Assembly: GCA_016490735.1 (NCBI GenBank)
Contig: JAEMWC010000037.1
Coordinates: 1,256,001 to 1,320,000 of the forward strand
DNA from: Pachyseris speciosa
Taxonomy: Eukaryota > Cnidaria > Anthozoa > Scleractinia > Pachyseridae
DNA: 64,000 bases
Reading direction: 5' to 3'
Part shown: positions 41,501-48,500 of the stretch, piece after piece
Layout of the letters: every line of letters starts with the position of its first letter
Numbering within the stretch: the first letter of the stretch is position 1
Program-made: the position numbers and the translations under genes
The notes under the pieces: generated by a model
What the model saw: only the letters and a program-made list of their open reading frames with translations
The model's database searches: none
Told to the model about the DNA's origin: nothing

Positions 41501-42173
41501 GGAAGAGTGAATAAACAATCTGTCAAATAGAACAATTTTTTCCTTTCCTTTTGAATAATGGTAAAATATAACATGATACCTTCTGGCCCAAATAGAACCA
41601 AACATGATCAAACTCCTTGTACTCTCACTTACCACTGAAGGCGACCACATGGCCCAAATTGATTTTATACAAGTCAGAGGATTAATTAATAAATAGTTTT
41701 AAGTTTAAAACACACTTTGAAGAATTTTGAAAAAGGCACAAAACAACAGAAATTAATGTTAAATATCAAAACTGGGCCAAAGGAGTAAATTTCACCTTCT
41801 GAAAATCATTTTATTTAAGCTCTTAAATGAACAATGCTAGCTGTGTACTATCTCGTAACCGGAATTAGCGAACAGGATTGCGTTCGACAAATACATTTTA
41901 AAAATCAAACGATCACGCTTTTCACAAGTTACAGAAAAAAAACAGAAGTAATATCTAAACCAATTTCAATAAACAAACTACTTTATTACGGCTGACAAAA
42001 GACACTGGACCAAACATTTGCAATTGAATAAACTCATGTTTCATTTTGGCGTCACAAGGTGATCCGACATCAACCTTGTATTCCAACCCGATTCCTTCGC
42101 TTAATACGGAAAAAACAAACAACTTACTCGTTTCCAATTCGTCGGGAGATGATAATTCTCCTTCTTCGGCCAT
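1923..42173 (-). CDS. YTHDC1: YTHDC1-like nuclear m6A reader, complete, 15 exons
   Basis: Spliced gene with exons at 42173-42128, 41382-41281, 38931-37850, 28387-28339, 26808-26575, 24024-23759, 23142-23089, 21426-21254, 11075-10991, 9535-9414, 7883-7831, 4563-4512, 4281-4239, 3307-3212 and 2015-1923. Every junction has GT/AG and a matching phase; the CDS is 2550 nt, 849 residues. The start [14 protein letters not shown] is followed by [11 protein letters not shown], the N-terminal motif of YTHDC1. Residues about 50-560 are charged and low in complexity. The YTH domain is about 574-710: SNNHEN at 581-586, cage Trp596 and Trp647 (51 apart, as in the human protein), then Met653 and Leu658. The tail is Arg/Ser-rich and ends near a conserved DEFLRRTQ. 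The family binds N6-methyladenosine in nuclear RNA and acts in splicing and export. Human YTHDC1 is about 727 residues; the extra length here is mostly exon 3. Extra cassette exons are possible. Confidence 0.93.
2800..3009. repeat. Fold-back repeat
   Basis: Inverted arms of about 43 bp (2800-2842 and 2965-3008) share AAGCAAAGCCGTTTTTGAGC and the CCGGAAGTG side, with about 120 bp between. It lies in YTHDC1 intron 14. Confidence 0.75.
3212..3307 (-). CDS. YTHDC1: YTHDC1 exon 14
   Basis: 96 nt, residues 788-819, with [20 protein letters not shown]. The acceptor TTTTTAG follows a long T-rich tract; the donor is AGT|GTAAGT. Both ends are phase 0. Confidence 0.82.
3391..3430. repeat. (AATGC)n microsatellite
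   Basis: Five or more copies of CAATG/AATGC in a row, then two degenerate CAATC units, just upstream of YTHDC1 exon 14 on the minus strand. Confidence 0.85.
4239..4281 (-). CDS. YTHDC1: YTHDC1 exon 13
   Basis: 43 nt, residues 773-787, [15 protein letters not shown]. Acceptor TTTTATAG, donor GGC|GTAAGT. Phase 2 in, phase 0 out. Confidence 0.78.
4512..4563 (-). CDS. YTHDC1: YTHDC1 exon 12 (Arg/Ser/His)
   Basis: 52 nt, residues 756-772, [17 protein letters not shown]. Acceptor CCAGTTTCAG, donor GACAG|GTATTG. The phase agrees with both neighbours and the composition fits the RS-like tail. Confidence 0.78.
4965..5370. repeat. Fold-back repeat with CGCCTATTTTCGC arms
   Basis: The left arm (TCATCATCGCCTATTTTCGC, then GGCCATTTTGGATTTGATGA) is inverted at 5270-5365. 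Related single-arm sequences occur at about 53440-53540 and 59640-59720, so this is a dispersed family. It lies in YTHDC1 intron 11. Confidence 0.8.
5385..5700. repeat. tRNA-headed SINE
   Basis: 5541-5615 is tRNA-like: a 7-bp acceptor pairing, an A box TAGCTCAGTTGG, a perfect 5-bp T stem and B box GGTTCAAACCC. The anticodon stem carries a bulge and position 33 is C not T, with GGT in the anticodon place (Thr-like), so it is unlikely to be a working tRNA. Near-identical body sequence AATTGCATAAATTGCGTTCA stands on both sides (5398 and 5641). A related body without the tRNA head lies at 62990-63060. Confidence 0.75.
5701..7830. other. YTHDC1 intron 11 remainder
   Basis: About 2.1 kb of AT-rich intron. 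I see no exon, RNA gene or clear repeat structure in it. Confidence 0.5.
7831..7883 (-). CDS. YTHDC1: YTHDC1 exon 11 (Arg-rich)
   Basis: 53 nt, residues 738-755, [18 protein letters not shown]. The acceptor TTTGTTAATAG and donor AGAG|GTAAAG fit. Phase 2 in, phase 1 out. Confidence 0.8.
9414..9535 (-). CDS. YTHDC1: YTHDC1 exon 10
   Basis: 122 nt, residues 698-737. It encodes [18 protein letters not shown], matching the segment that closes the YTH fold, then a Ser/His/Arg-rich stretch. The acceptor is TTCTCAG and the donor GCTAG|GTTAGC, phase 2. Confidence 0.9.
9642..9881. repeat. 240-bp fold-back MITE (TTAAGGTGGCTCAAAATGG ends)
   Basis: The termini TTAAGGTGGCTCAAAATGG and its reverse complement are perfect, and the arms continue inward with mismatches. 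Diverged relatives occur at about 46320-46760 and 54655-55030, sharing the GAGAAATAATTGGG and GTATCGATCCATCAA words. Confidence 0.85.
9881..10516. mobile_element. Non-autonomous TIR element, about 635 bp
   Basis: Ends read GCCCTGGCCAAACTAT on the left and its near complement (GTTTGGCCAAGGC) on the right, followed inward by mirrored AACATTG/CAACTTTG words. No coding capacity. It abuts the previous fold-back, so one probably inserted beside the other. Confidence 0.65.
10991..11075 (-). CDS. YTHDC1: YTHDC1 exon 9 (end of YTH core)
   Basis: 85 nt, residues 669-697, [20 protein letters not shown] then VKICRDGQ. It is separated from exon 8 by a 10.2-kb intron full of repeats. The acceptor is ACCAACAG and the donor GACAG|GTAAAA, phase 0. 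Confidence 0.94.
12107..12180. repeat. (TA)n microsatellite
   Basis: About 37 TA units immediately left of the 390-bp array. Short IY-repeat ORFs across it are artefacts. Confidence 0.98.
12181..16368. repeat. 390-bp tandem array, 10.7 copies, each holding a TIR element
   Basis: Units start at 12181, 12571, 12961, 13351, 13741, 14131, 14521, 14911, 15301, 15691 and 16081, with only a few single-base differences (C to T at about 13907, 15467 and 16247; C to T at about 15790). Within each unit the first about 290 bp is bounded by imperfect inverted repeats of about 32 bp starting TATCTGTCTG, and about 100 bp of spacer follows. The last copy stops exactly at the right inverted repeat, next to TA repeats. 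The unit length is a multiple of three, which makes recurring ORFs that have no coding support. Confidence 0.96.
16489..16554 (-). ncRNA. Hammerhead ribozyme, type I (left arm)
   Basis: Minus-strand copy of the motif described at 17415-17480. The core bases and all three stems are identical between the arms; the one difference I see is just outside stem I. Confidence 0.82.
16811..17326 (+). pseudogene. Penelope-like polyprotein fragment, GIY-YIG endonuclease domain
   Basis: An open frame of 171 codons from the first ATG, and still open a few codons upstream to the arm boundary at 16793. It has a Cys-rich [15 protein letters not shown] linker (Cys31, 33, 39, 45), GIY-YIG-type strands VVY (50-52) and YVG (65-67), Arg75 in FKERYRNH, Glu134 in LYEKF and Asn148, as expected of the endonuclease of Penelope-like retroelements. 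The reverse transcriptase is absent, so it is a dead 3' fragment and not a host gene. Its last about 50 codons lie in the right inverted arm. Confidence 0.9.
17415..17480 (+). ncRNA. Hammerhead ribozyme, type I (right arm)
   Basis: All parts are visible in order. The 5' strand of stem I is TCGC-TATTGC (17415-17424). CTGATGA follows (17425-17431). Stem II is GTGTAG (17432-17437) with CTATAC (17449-17454), then GAAA (17455-17458). Stem III is ACA...TGT closed by GAGC, and the predicted cleavage is after T17468. The 3' strand of stem I is GCAATA, AA, GCGA (17469-17480), which pairs back with a small bulge. This is the full type I consensus with compensating stems. In Penelope-like elements such ribozymes are thought to process the transcript. 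Confidence 0.85.
17522..17586. repeat. (TA)n microsatellite
   Basis: About 32 TA units directly following the right arm of the Penelope-like element. Confidence 0.98.
17880..19804. mobile_element. Non-autonomous TIR element, about 1.9 kb, hAT-like
   Basis: Ends GTGACCCTCCACGGGAAAAC and the complement of GTGACCCTCAACAGGAAAAC are inverted, with AAAT on both outer sides as a possible target duplication. Both subterminal regions carry many AAATGACACGC/GTGTCAT words. Such subterminal repeat clusters are typical of hAT elements, but an AAAT duplication is too short for hAT, so the superfamily is open. No transposase. It contains the family-A copy at 18925-19310. Confidence 0.65.
18925..19310 (+). 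repeat. Dispersed family A, copy 1
   Basis: About 385 bp starting near AGAAGAATCATAAATCATCT and running through GGTCGAAAGATTTTGGATCT to AAAGTGATGTGTAGCCGTTT. Diverged copies stand at 29262-29585 (minus) and 36380-36860 (plus). The two overlapping ORFs here are not conserved between copies, so I do not call a gene. Confidence 0.75.
19974..20062. repeat. 89-bp palindrome with no spacer
   Basis: AACAATTAGATTATGAGCTC at the left is mirrored at the right, meeting at a TGATCA centre. The arms are about 44 bp with one mismatch and one small indel. It could extrude as a cruciform. Confidence 0.93.
20316..20970. repeat. Cluster of GCTGGCTGG-like words
   Basis: About nine irregularly spaced copies of GCTGGCTGG, CTTGCTGGC or close variants on the plus strand, separated by AT-rich sequence. 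It looks like a decayed repeat, not a simple tandem array. Confidence 0.5.
21254..21426 (-). CDS. YTHDC1: YTHDC1 exon 8 (YTH core)
   Basis: 173 nt, residues 612-668. It encodes [19 protein letters not shown] and [19 protein letters not shown]. Trp647 corresponds to human Trp428, and Met653 and Leu658 keep the remaining pocket residues. Leu rather than Trp at the last position is the YTHDC1-type cage, as opposed to the YTHDF or YTHDC2 types. Confidence 0.96.
23089..23142 (-). CDS. YTHDC1: YTHDC1 exon 7 (YTH cage Trp)
   Basis: 54 nt, residues 594-611, [18 protein letters not shown]. Trp596 corresponds to the first aromatic-cage Trp (human Trp377). The acceptor is TTTTTTCAG and the donor CAAG|GTAAGT. 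Confidence 0.95.
23340..23488. repeat. 149-bp fold-back MITE
   Basis: TGCAATAGGCCATTTCCAAA at the left is perfectly inverted at the right, and the arms continue through AATTACC. It lies in YTHDC1 intron 6. Confidence 0.9.
23759..24024 (-). CDS. YTHDC1: YTHDC1 exon 6, basic linker and start of YTH domain
   Basis: 266 nt, residues 505-593. A basic KARRRKRK stretch and Ser-rich segment lead into [20 protein letters not shown], the first strand and m6A-contacting SNN..N of the YTH domain. The acceptor TTTTTATAG is good; the donor is AAAG|GTACCA, phase 0. Confidence 0.95.
24321..25903. mobile_element. 1583-bp non-autonomous Tc1/mariner-like element
   Basis: Both ends are CAGTACCGGTTAAAAGTAAG (right end inverted), flanked by TA on each side, the Tc1/mariner target duplication. 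The arms continue to GTTGACAGTCTC, then dense CTCGACTCGATCCTCGA-type palindromic words follow on both sides. No transposase is visible. Confidence 0.85.
26575..26808 (-). CDS. YTHDC1: YTHDC1 exon 5, acidic/Ser-rich
   Basis: 234 nt, residues 427-504. It encodes a Glu/Asp-rich segment ending in a run of Ser before SKSES. The acceptor is TATGACAG and the donor TCAG|GTTTGT. The acidic, Ser-rich linker before the YTH domain is typical of this family. Confidence 0.85.
26809..28338. other. YTHDC1 intron 4
   Basis: AT-rich intron. Apart from the possible cassette exon at 27281-27385 I see nothing to annotate. Confidence 0.5.
27281..27385 (-). CDS. YTHDC1: Possible YTHDC1 cassette exon
   Basis: A 105-nt open stretch ending at an excellent donor (TGTG|GTAAGT). 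It is phase-1 in and phase-1 out, so it could be inserted between exons 4 and 5 without a frame change, adding 35 residues including [14 protein letters not shown]. The proposed acceptor (GTCAAG before 27385) has no pyrimidine tract, so the 5' edge is a guess. It is not counted in the 849-residue model. It could equally be an alternative first exon or chance. Confidence 0.28.
28339..28387 (-). CDS. YTHDC1: YTHDC1 exon 4
   Basis: A 49-nt exon for residues 411-426 ([16 protein letters not shown]). The acceptor TTTGTTTAG is strong and the donor is AAAAG|GTTAGA. It is acidic and enters in phase 0 and leaves in phase 1, as exon 5 needs. Confidence 0.75.
29262..29585 (-). repeat. Dispersed family A, copy 2
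   Basis: Minus-strand relative of 18925-19310. Shared landmarks are GAATGATAACCATCTCCCGT, the GAATCTCCGACAGCCTCTGA segment, and AAAGTGATCTGTAGCC at the far end. Confidence 0.75.
30270..34130 (+). mobile_element. Decayed DNA transposon with GTTACC subterminal repeats
   Basis: A decayed transposase gene (31205-33720) is flanked on both sides by repeated GTAACC/CCGTTACC words: 30275-30290, 30466-30482, 30625-30670 on the left, and 33750-33780, 34101-34130 on the right. The strongest unit, GGTAACCTCCGTTACC, is itself palindromic. I could not find exact termini or a target duplication, so the limits are approximate. It sits antisense in YTHDC1 intron 3. Confidence 0.7.
31205..33720 (+). pseudogene. 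Transposase-like pseudogene, RNase H (DDE) fold inferred
   Basis: One reading path of about 838 codons is broken by at least four in-frame stops (about 31241, 32611, 32935, 33130) and a frameshift near 32040-32050. The N terminus has two basic TR(A/S)EIQ(K/R)A..RERKK repeats, then a coiled-coil-like Lys/Gln stretch. A core follows: MDFAENYTC (first acidic residue), [12 protein letters not shown] (second), and after the stop a [15 protein letters not shown] segment (possible third). Near the C terminus is a CHCKEC zinc-like motif and a [16 protein letters not shown] segment. I infer a DDE transposase from this order; I cannot name the superfamily. Confidence 0.75.
34131..36379. other. YTHDC1 intron 3, unassigned part
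   Basis: AT-rich. A few CCGCGGCAT/GAGGCAAT-like words cluster at 35050-35200, partly inverted. No coding signal recognised. Confidence 0.45.
36380..36860 (+). repeat. Dispersed family A, copy 3
   Basis: Plus-strand relative of 18925-19310. It shares GAATGATAATCATCTCCCAT, GGTCAAAAGATTTTGGACCT and CTCATTTATTTCGTC, and its end GCCGTTTTAAATGTAAGCAT matches copy 1 closely. The middle differs, apparently by insertion or replacement. Confidence 0.7.
37850..38931 (-). CDS. YTHDC1: YTHDC1 exon 3, Lys/Glu-rich low-complexity exon
   Basis: This is by far the largest exon, 1082 nt, residues 50-410. It opens with a basic PSRKRKA stretch that resembles a nuclear localisation signal, then is dominated by K, E, S, T and A. 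At about residues 275-325 a seven-residue unit close to KKAVAGE is repeated about six times, visible as a 21-bp minisatellite at about 38105-38250. The acceptor is TTACAG and the donor CAG|GTTTGT. It probably forms a disordered or charged region. An antisense ORF at 38058-38630 is its shadow. Confidence 0.88.
39344..40905. mobile_element. 1562-bp non-autonomous TIR element with TA duplication
   Basis: Ends CAGTGCAGTGCACAAATAAG and the inverted CAGTGCAGTGCAGAAATAAG match 19 of 20, each flanked by TA. Further in, both sides are rich in TATGCG/ACGCATA words. No transposase. It fills most of YTHDC1 intron 2. Confidence 0.83.
41281..41382 (-). CDS. YTHDC1: YTHDC1 exon 2 (LNVLDDIL motif)
   Basis: The acceptor is TTTAATAG before 41382 and the donor is GTAAGT after 41281. 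It encodes residues 16-49 including [14 protein letters not shown], which matches the conserved N-terminal motif of YTHDC1. It enters and leaves in phase 1. Confidence 0.9.
42128..42173 (-). CDS. YTHDC1: YTHDC1 exon 1 (start codon)
   Basis: The ATG is at 42173-42171 and encodes [15 protein letters not shown], 15 codons plus one base. The donor is GTAAGT directly after 42128. This start is preferred because the acidic start leads in phase into the conserved LNVLDDIL of exon 2. Confidence 0.85.
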
Positions 42174-42467
42174 CTAGTGAAATCAAATGAATAAAATCTC
42201 CTCTTTTTTGCACAGAATCTTGACTCAAGTGAAGCGTGTGGATGTTTGCTCTCTCAACAATGTCAAATGATTATTATGGGACACCTTGCACTAGGCCTCT
42301 ATCGGCCGTCGAAGCACCCGGGAAGTTTTTTGGGACATTGGGCACTACTATAACATTCCAAAATTTATAAGCAGTGGAACATTGTGGAACATTGGTTTGT
42401 GCATAGTTACGCGAAGGAGTATTTTCCAGTGCAAAAATGTGACTTGAAATGCTGACTAGAATTCGCA
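42174..42467. promoter_or_regulatory. Divergent YTHDC1/PHF24 promoter interval
   Basis: The two start codons face away from each other across 294 bp, so both 5' UTRs and the core promoters must fit here or the UTRs must overlap. I see no clear TATA box. Short repeats GGAACATTG occur at 42374-42392, with a GGGACATTGGG at 42333. Assignment as a bidirectional promoter is inferred from gene layout. Confidence 0.65.
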
Positions 42468-42570
42468 ATGGGCGTTATTGTGTCCAAAGAAAATCGCAAT
42501 CGGACGAAAAAAGTTCAACAGACTGCGGCAGTGGTGTCAGCGTTGAAGATGGCATCAAAAGATGGCAAAG
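42468..42570 (+). CDS. PHF24: PHF24 exon 1 (MG start)
   Basis: 103 nt, residues 1-34, MGVIVSKENRNRTKKVQQTA and on to ASKDGK. The donor is AAAG|GTACTG. The same frame stays open past 42570 to about 42715, so the exon could be longer if the frame change downstream is an indel rather than an intron. Confidence 0.8.
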
Positions 42571-45500
42571 GTACTGACAGCCCGACTCTCAGTAATCATA
42601 GCAAAGAGGAGACCCCATCGCTTCAAAATCAAACACACTTGGATTCCATAAACCACGAAATGATAGGTTTGTGGACAGAGGTAACGATTTTGATAGGGAA
42701 CACAGGGACAGCTTAAATCATGACAGGTCATCATTAACCTATGGCCTCCCTGAGCTGACAGATTCTTATGCACACAGTAGTGGAACGACAGGGTACTGGA
42801 ACAAAACTGACAAGTCTGTTGTCTCTATTCCGTATTTTGGAGCTTGGGAAAACAGAGTAAGTATAAGCTGTTTCATGTAAAATAATGAATAACTGAAAGC
42901 CATGTGCATAGAGAGTTAAAATTATACTTCACAATTAATGTGATCAAGTAAGCTGAAGCCACTCTAAGGTCACTAAGGCCACAAGGTAGCGGGCATTACC
43001 CCTTAAATCTACCAAAGCAAAGATTGAGCCCAAGCATTAGCAGCCATGGACAGCTGTTTTGGCCTTGTTAGGCCTCATCAGCATGGCATAGCTAATGCTC
43101 AGGCTCAGGCATAGCTAATGCTCAGGCTCAAGTACCCACCACCGCTTACTTGATCACATTAATTTGTGAAGTATCCTTGTCACTCCAGCCACATTCCACA
43201 AGCTTTACGTTTTCATTGCTTGTTTTATTGATATGCTCAGGCTCAAGTACCCACCACCGCTTACTTGATCACATTAATTTGTGAAGTATCCTTGTCACTC
43301 CAGCCACATTCCACAAGCTTTACGTTTTCATTGCTTGTTTTATTGATATGTGGGTACTTGAGCCTGAGCATTAGCTGATGCTGATGAGCCTAACAAGGTC
43401 GAAACAGCTGTCCATGGCTGCTAATGCTTGGGCTCAATCTTTGCTTTGGTAGATTTAAGGGATAATGCCCGCTAACTTGTGGCCTTAGTGCCCTTAGAGT
43501 GGCTTCAGCTTACATGTACTTGATCACATTAATTTGTGAAGTATCCTTGTCACTCCAGCCACATCCCACAAGCTTTAAGTTTTCATCACTGTTAAAAGTA
43601 AACTCATTAGCCTGCAAACAAACTAATTTTATAATACATGTAGGTGAGTTAATCGTTTGTCTCACAATTGAGCCACATAGATGTGGATCGCGATATTTCG
43701 GCCAGTTATACTGCTGGTCTCCATCAGGTGACGATGTTGACTGGATGTGTATCAGAGGCATACAACTTGCTCAGATCCAAGCTTCTGCCATTTCAGAACA
43801 CAGCAAAATTGCGACCAGACGGTCTCTTCACTGGAATAAGGTTAAGTTTAGTGACTAAGACCCATATTGGTACACCTATAGAGTTAAAGAGGCTATGTTC
43901 ACATAAAAATTCACCCTGACAACATCAACAAGGAAATTAAGATTACTTTCTAAAGCATGGATACCCACAATCACAACAGCCGATCGTTACCAAAGTGTAC
44001 TGTTAAGGGAACAATATTTCTACTCTGAATGACAAAGATTGAGATTCTCAATCAATAATGTAACAACCTTAGCGAGGATTGAAACACACCAATCTCCACC
44101 AACCATGGCCAGTTGACACTATTGCCTAATGAAGATCAGCAGTACAGTGGTCAAACCATAGTTATCCACATCTATATAATAATAAAATGAATGTATTATA
44201 ATATAATATAATTATGAATTTAGCACATTATAAAATTAATGTATGATTTAAATCATGTGAGAGTTACACACTGTAAATTTATAGCACTGGTAAAATTCAA
44301 AAAATTAAAGAAAACAGATGTTCAGGGTAGACCAATTTTTTTTGTCTTAATTGTAATCATGTAGCTTTGCCAGTTTAAATTAATTTTTTGAAACAAATAA
44401 TTATGTTATTACTTAAATAATACCTAGTAATAAATACTAAATATTAGCTAACATTGAATCCAGAGATGGTACTTGTTTGAATGGCAGTGATGCTAAAGAC
44501 TGGTGACAATATTAGCTATCCTTAATCTGTAAAGGAACTTCAAGCCTGTAGCTGCTGAAGTGGACTTCTGACACCTTCAGGTACTCACAGATTCTGAAAA
44601 CATTATCAGGTGTGTGAATTTTAACCCTTCATTTCCAAGAGTTGCCAAAATTGACATGATTATGGCATTACAGTTGTATGTACCAAGCATTTTTTAATTA
44701 TTATTATTATTATAATAAAATTTCCATATAACACACACCCTGATTGGTTAAAACAGCATATTTATGAGAGTACAGATGCATGGCCGGCTATGGCATCACA
44801 CAATCGACGTAAATGAAAACGTCAAGAACTATAGTGTAGGGAAAACACTTGACTACATCCTGTGTTTCCCCTACACTTCTTTCATGCTCTATCTACTTCC
44901 TGTGTGCTTTATAACAGAACAGATCACAGGCGAGGCTTCAGATCTTTACAAAAACCAAAATCTTGACATTGACAGCCAGTTTAATGTCTTTCATAAGGGA
45001 ATTAAACCTAGAGCATAACCCAGTAATAATGATAATGATTAATTGATAATGATAATATATGGTAATTATGAATCACGAATTAATAAAATTGAAAGTTGCA
45101 CCACAGTCACATTAAAGAACTAGTCTCTGGCCATTCATGATATTAAAATGCACTTAAACTGGTATTTATGAAAATCTAATTTAAATATAACAGTACAGCA
45201 GTGGAACCCTGCATTAATATGACCATTATCAGGCTAACTTCTAAATAGCAACCATCTACTAAAGGCCTTTTCGCAGTATTAGTGCATAATCTCATCAACC
45301 TTATTTCCAGGGTCTACTGCACTGAGACCCTGGCAGTTAGGAGGACAAATAGGTCAGGATGTCAATACTGTGGAGACCACAGTAACTTTTATTTTTAAAA
45401 TGTCAGTTCTCAGAAGATTTGGGTGAATTACTTTCATAACTTTTCAGAACTTGACTTAATCTTGAAAAAAAAAAAAACTTTACTATGCTGACTTGTACAG

Positions 45501-48500
45501 CTGTACATGTAGTTCTTTGTTTCCCTGGTAATAAGTTTGTGTTTATGTGAATCCCATTGAACTAACTGAAATAAATTGATGCTATTATTACTAGATGTGG
45601 TTTTATTAATAATTTACATTACCTTATTGTTTTCCTCATCTATTTTTGTATAAAATTTATTTTAGGTTGCGAATGAAGAATTGTGTGCCATCTGTGGTAA
45701 GTATACTGGAGGTGAAGTACACCCTTGTCGAGTGTGCTGTAAAGTATACCATGAACTTTGCTTGAAGAAGAAAGGCAAGTTGTATGATCACTCTGAACTG
45801 GAGGTCTTCAGGAAAGCAAGCACTGATGAAGGATGGAGTTGTTATGACTGTGTAAGTTGTAAGTTATTTACTTCAGGTACAGTGTACATGTACTGTACTT
45901 CAATAGTAGTATGTAATCAAAAAAATGCATAGTTGAGACTGTACACTAAGCAAATTTTAATCTATGAAACCCTAATGTAAAAACCTGACTGGGGGTATCA
46001 TTTCAGCACCATGAAGAAATAAAATGTTTCATTTAATTATTTTAGTGATGAACTAGTCTGAGATCTTGGTGGCATAAAGCTCAAGAAACTACTGTAATTG
46101 CAGACAGGGAATAGTCAGTTTTGGTTTGGTGTTCACCATAATTTATTTAATACTATATGGCAGGAAAATGCACCATGACATGGATCGAGTGTAGGTCAAT
46201 TGTACATTTTAGAAAATTAATAAAATACCCATACTTTACCTACAGAGGGCTAAAATTCCAAAAGGCAAGAGGGGATTTCAAAAGAAATGTTTCAAATGGA
46301 AAATTTTAACACTACATTCAAAAACAAGTCGGGGGCCACCTTTTTTACTATTGAATTGCAATTAGCAATTCAAGTATAATCTTTCTGCAAGTTTAAAAAA
46401 ATTCTGTACATTGGGTTCAGAGCCACCTTTAAATTATCAAAATGTTAAGATGGCTGAACTCAATGTACAGATTTTTCAACCTTTTGCAGAAAGATGAATC
46501 TTGATATCCTGATTGCAATTCAATAATTCTGACTTGTTTTTGAGTTACAGGCACATGAAGTCAACATTAAAGGTGTTTCTAAGAGGCTGTACTGTTGCTA
46601 TGGTTACCTTTTAGGTAAAAAAAAAAGACCACAACTTGTTGAGGAATAATTGAGAAATCTTTTGATACCATGCTCAAGAAAACAAACGAAAACTGTGGCA
46701 GTATCGATCCATCAAAGAATTGGTGTTTAAAAATAATGATACCATTTTGAGCCTGACCTTAAACAAACAAGCCTATATTAATAAATATTGCTTTACAGGG
46801 GATTTAGGTGGCAAGGGAATGCTCTTTTTCATTTAAATTTTGCCTAAAAGGTAGTTAAGTACACATACAAGGTTTTGGTCAACACATCTGGTCACACTTT
46901 GACACTATTATTTTTGTTCCAAAAAATATTTGTGCTTCCCCCACAGAGAGTTTCTTGAATTGTTCTATCTTGTACCCGCCCCCTGCCCCCCTTTGGGAAT
47001 ACCAGTTTGGTTCCACTCTTTGCTGTTTAAAAATTTGGCTTTTAAGATACCCTCCCCCACCCCTTTCAACCTAGGACTTTTATTACTCCTTTGGGTAGGT
47101 ATAAATACATGTGAATTACTCTGGGACAAGATGATACACAGCTGTAATTTGTGTTTTACTTGTAAGGTGTAGACTTAAATGAGTGAAGCATTCTCAACTG
47201 ACATTATGTGTTGCAGGAAAGTTTGACAACTCTTCTAACCGATGAAGAAATGCAACAGTTGATAGAAAATTTTGACAGACTGGATGTTAATCAAGGTACA
47301 TGTTTATGTGATAATGTACATACATGTAAAATTCATGTAAGCTTAATTAAATTATTATTTTTGCCTTCCAATGATCCAGTTTGAATTCACCTTTTTACAG
47401 AAAAATTTGATTGTGTTCACAAACTTTTTTTTTCAGACACACAGATAAATGAGGTTGAATATGTCCGCTACAAGAAAGCAGAATACAGTGGAATTCACAA
47501 TGAGGAGATGCCTAGTTATATGGAGGAGGAGATGCGCAATGAGGTAAAACTATGCATCTGAACAAACTAGAAAAGAGCAACTTTTTGGTTTTTAAATCAA
47601 ATGGAGAATGATCCTCGCAGTCTACATACTAACTTGTGAGATTTTTATGGGTAGTAGTACTGTACATGTTGTGGTTCAATTTTATCCTTGGTTCAATTTT
47701 TATTTTCCTTTGTTTTGTACTCATTATCATACATTACCATACACAAGAACAAAAGAAAAGAAAAATTGAACCAAAGATAAAATTGAACTACAACATATAT
47801 ATTGTAGGTCAAAATAAAATTCAGGTTAAAATGATTTTGACCTAGGTCAAAATGAAATTCCTTTGTCTTTTAACCCTAATTATTTATGAATCATGAATAA
47901 TTCGGGTTAAAAGACAAATTAAGGAATTTGATTTTGACCTAGGTTAAAATCATTTAGCCTGAATTTCATTTTGACCTACAACATATACACCACACTAGAC
48001 TAGTCCTTATCCATGCCAAGTGGTGTATAGGACCTCCTAGGAGAAATCTATGACCAACAGAGGCTCTTGGTGACAGGTGGTCAGCCCATCACCCTGCCTC
48101 CACCCAACCCTGAGATGTGTGTGAGGTCAGGCCACAGCAACGGAAACTACTTTCCCTACTCTTTTTGATCAATTTCATGGAGAGATGAAAGAGACAAGGC
48201 TAATGGCTTAATGTCGCTGCCCAATGATCATCTGAACTGAAGCAGCTGTTGATCACTCAGCCAGCATTATCTTACCAGTTATTTTAAGACCCTAGTTGTT
48301 GGTCAGATCTGGGGTTTGAACTCTCAACCTTCCGCTCAGCAGTCAGGTGCTCAACCAACTGAGCCAACCAGTTGGTTATCACACTGGGCTAGGGGGTCAG
48401 TTATTTTCTGAATACACTATGCCCTCGCTGAAATAAGCACGCAATAAGTCTTACAAAGTAGGGGTGGCAAATGGTAAATTTGAGACTTTGTGAGTGACAG

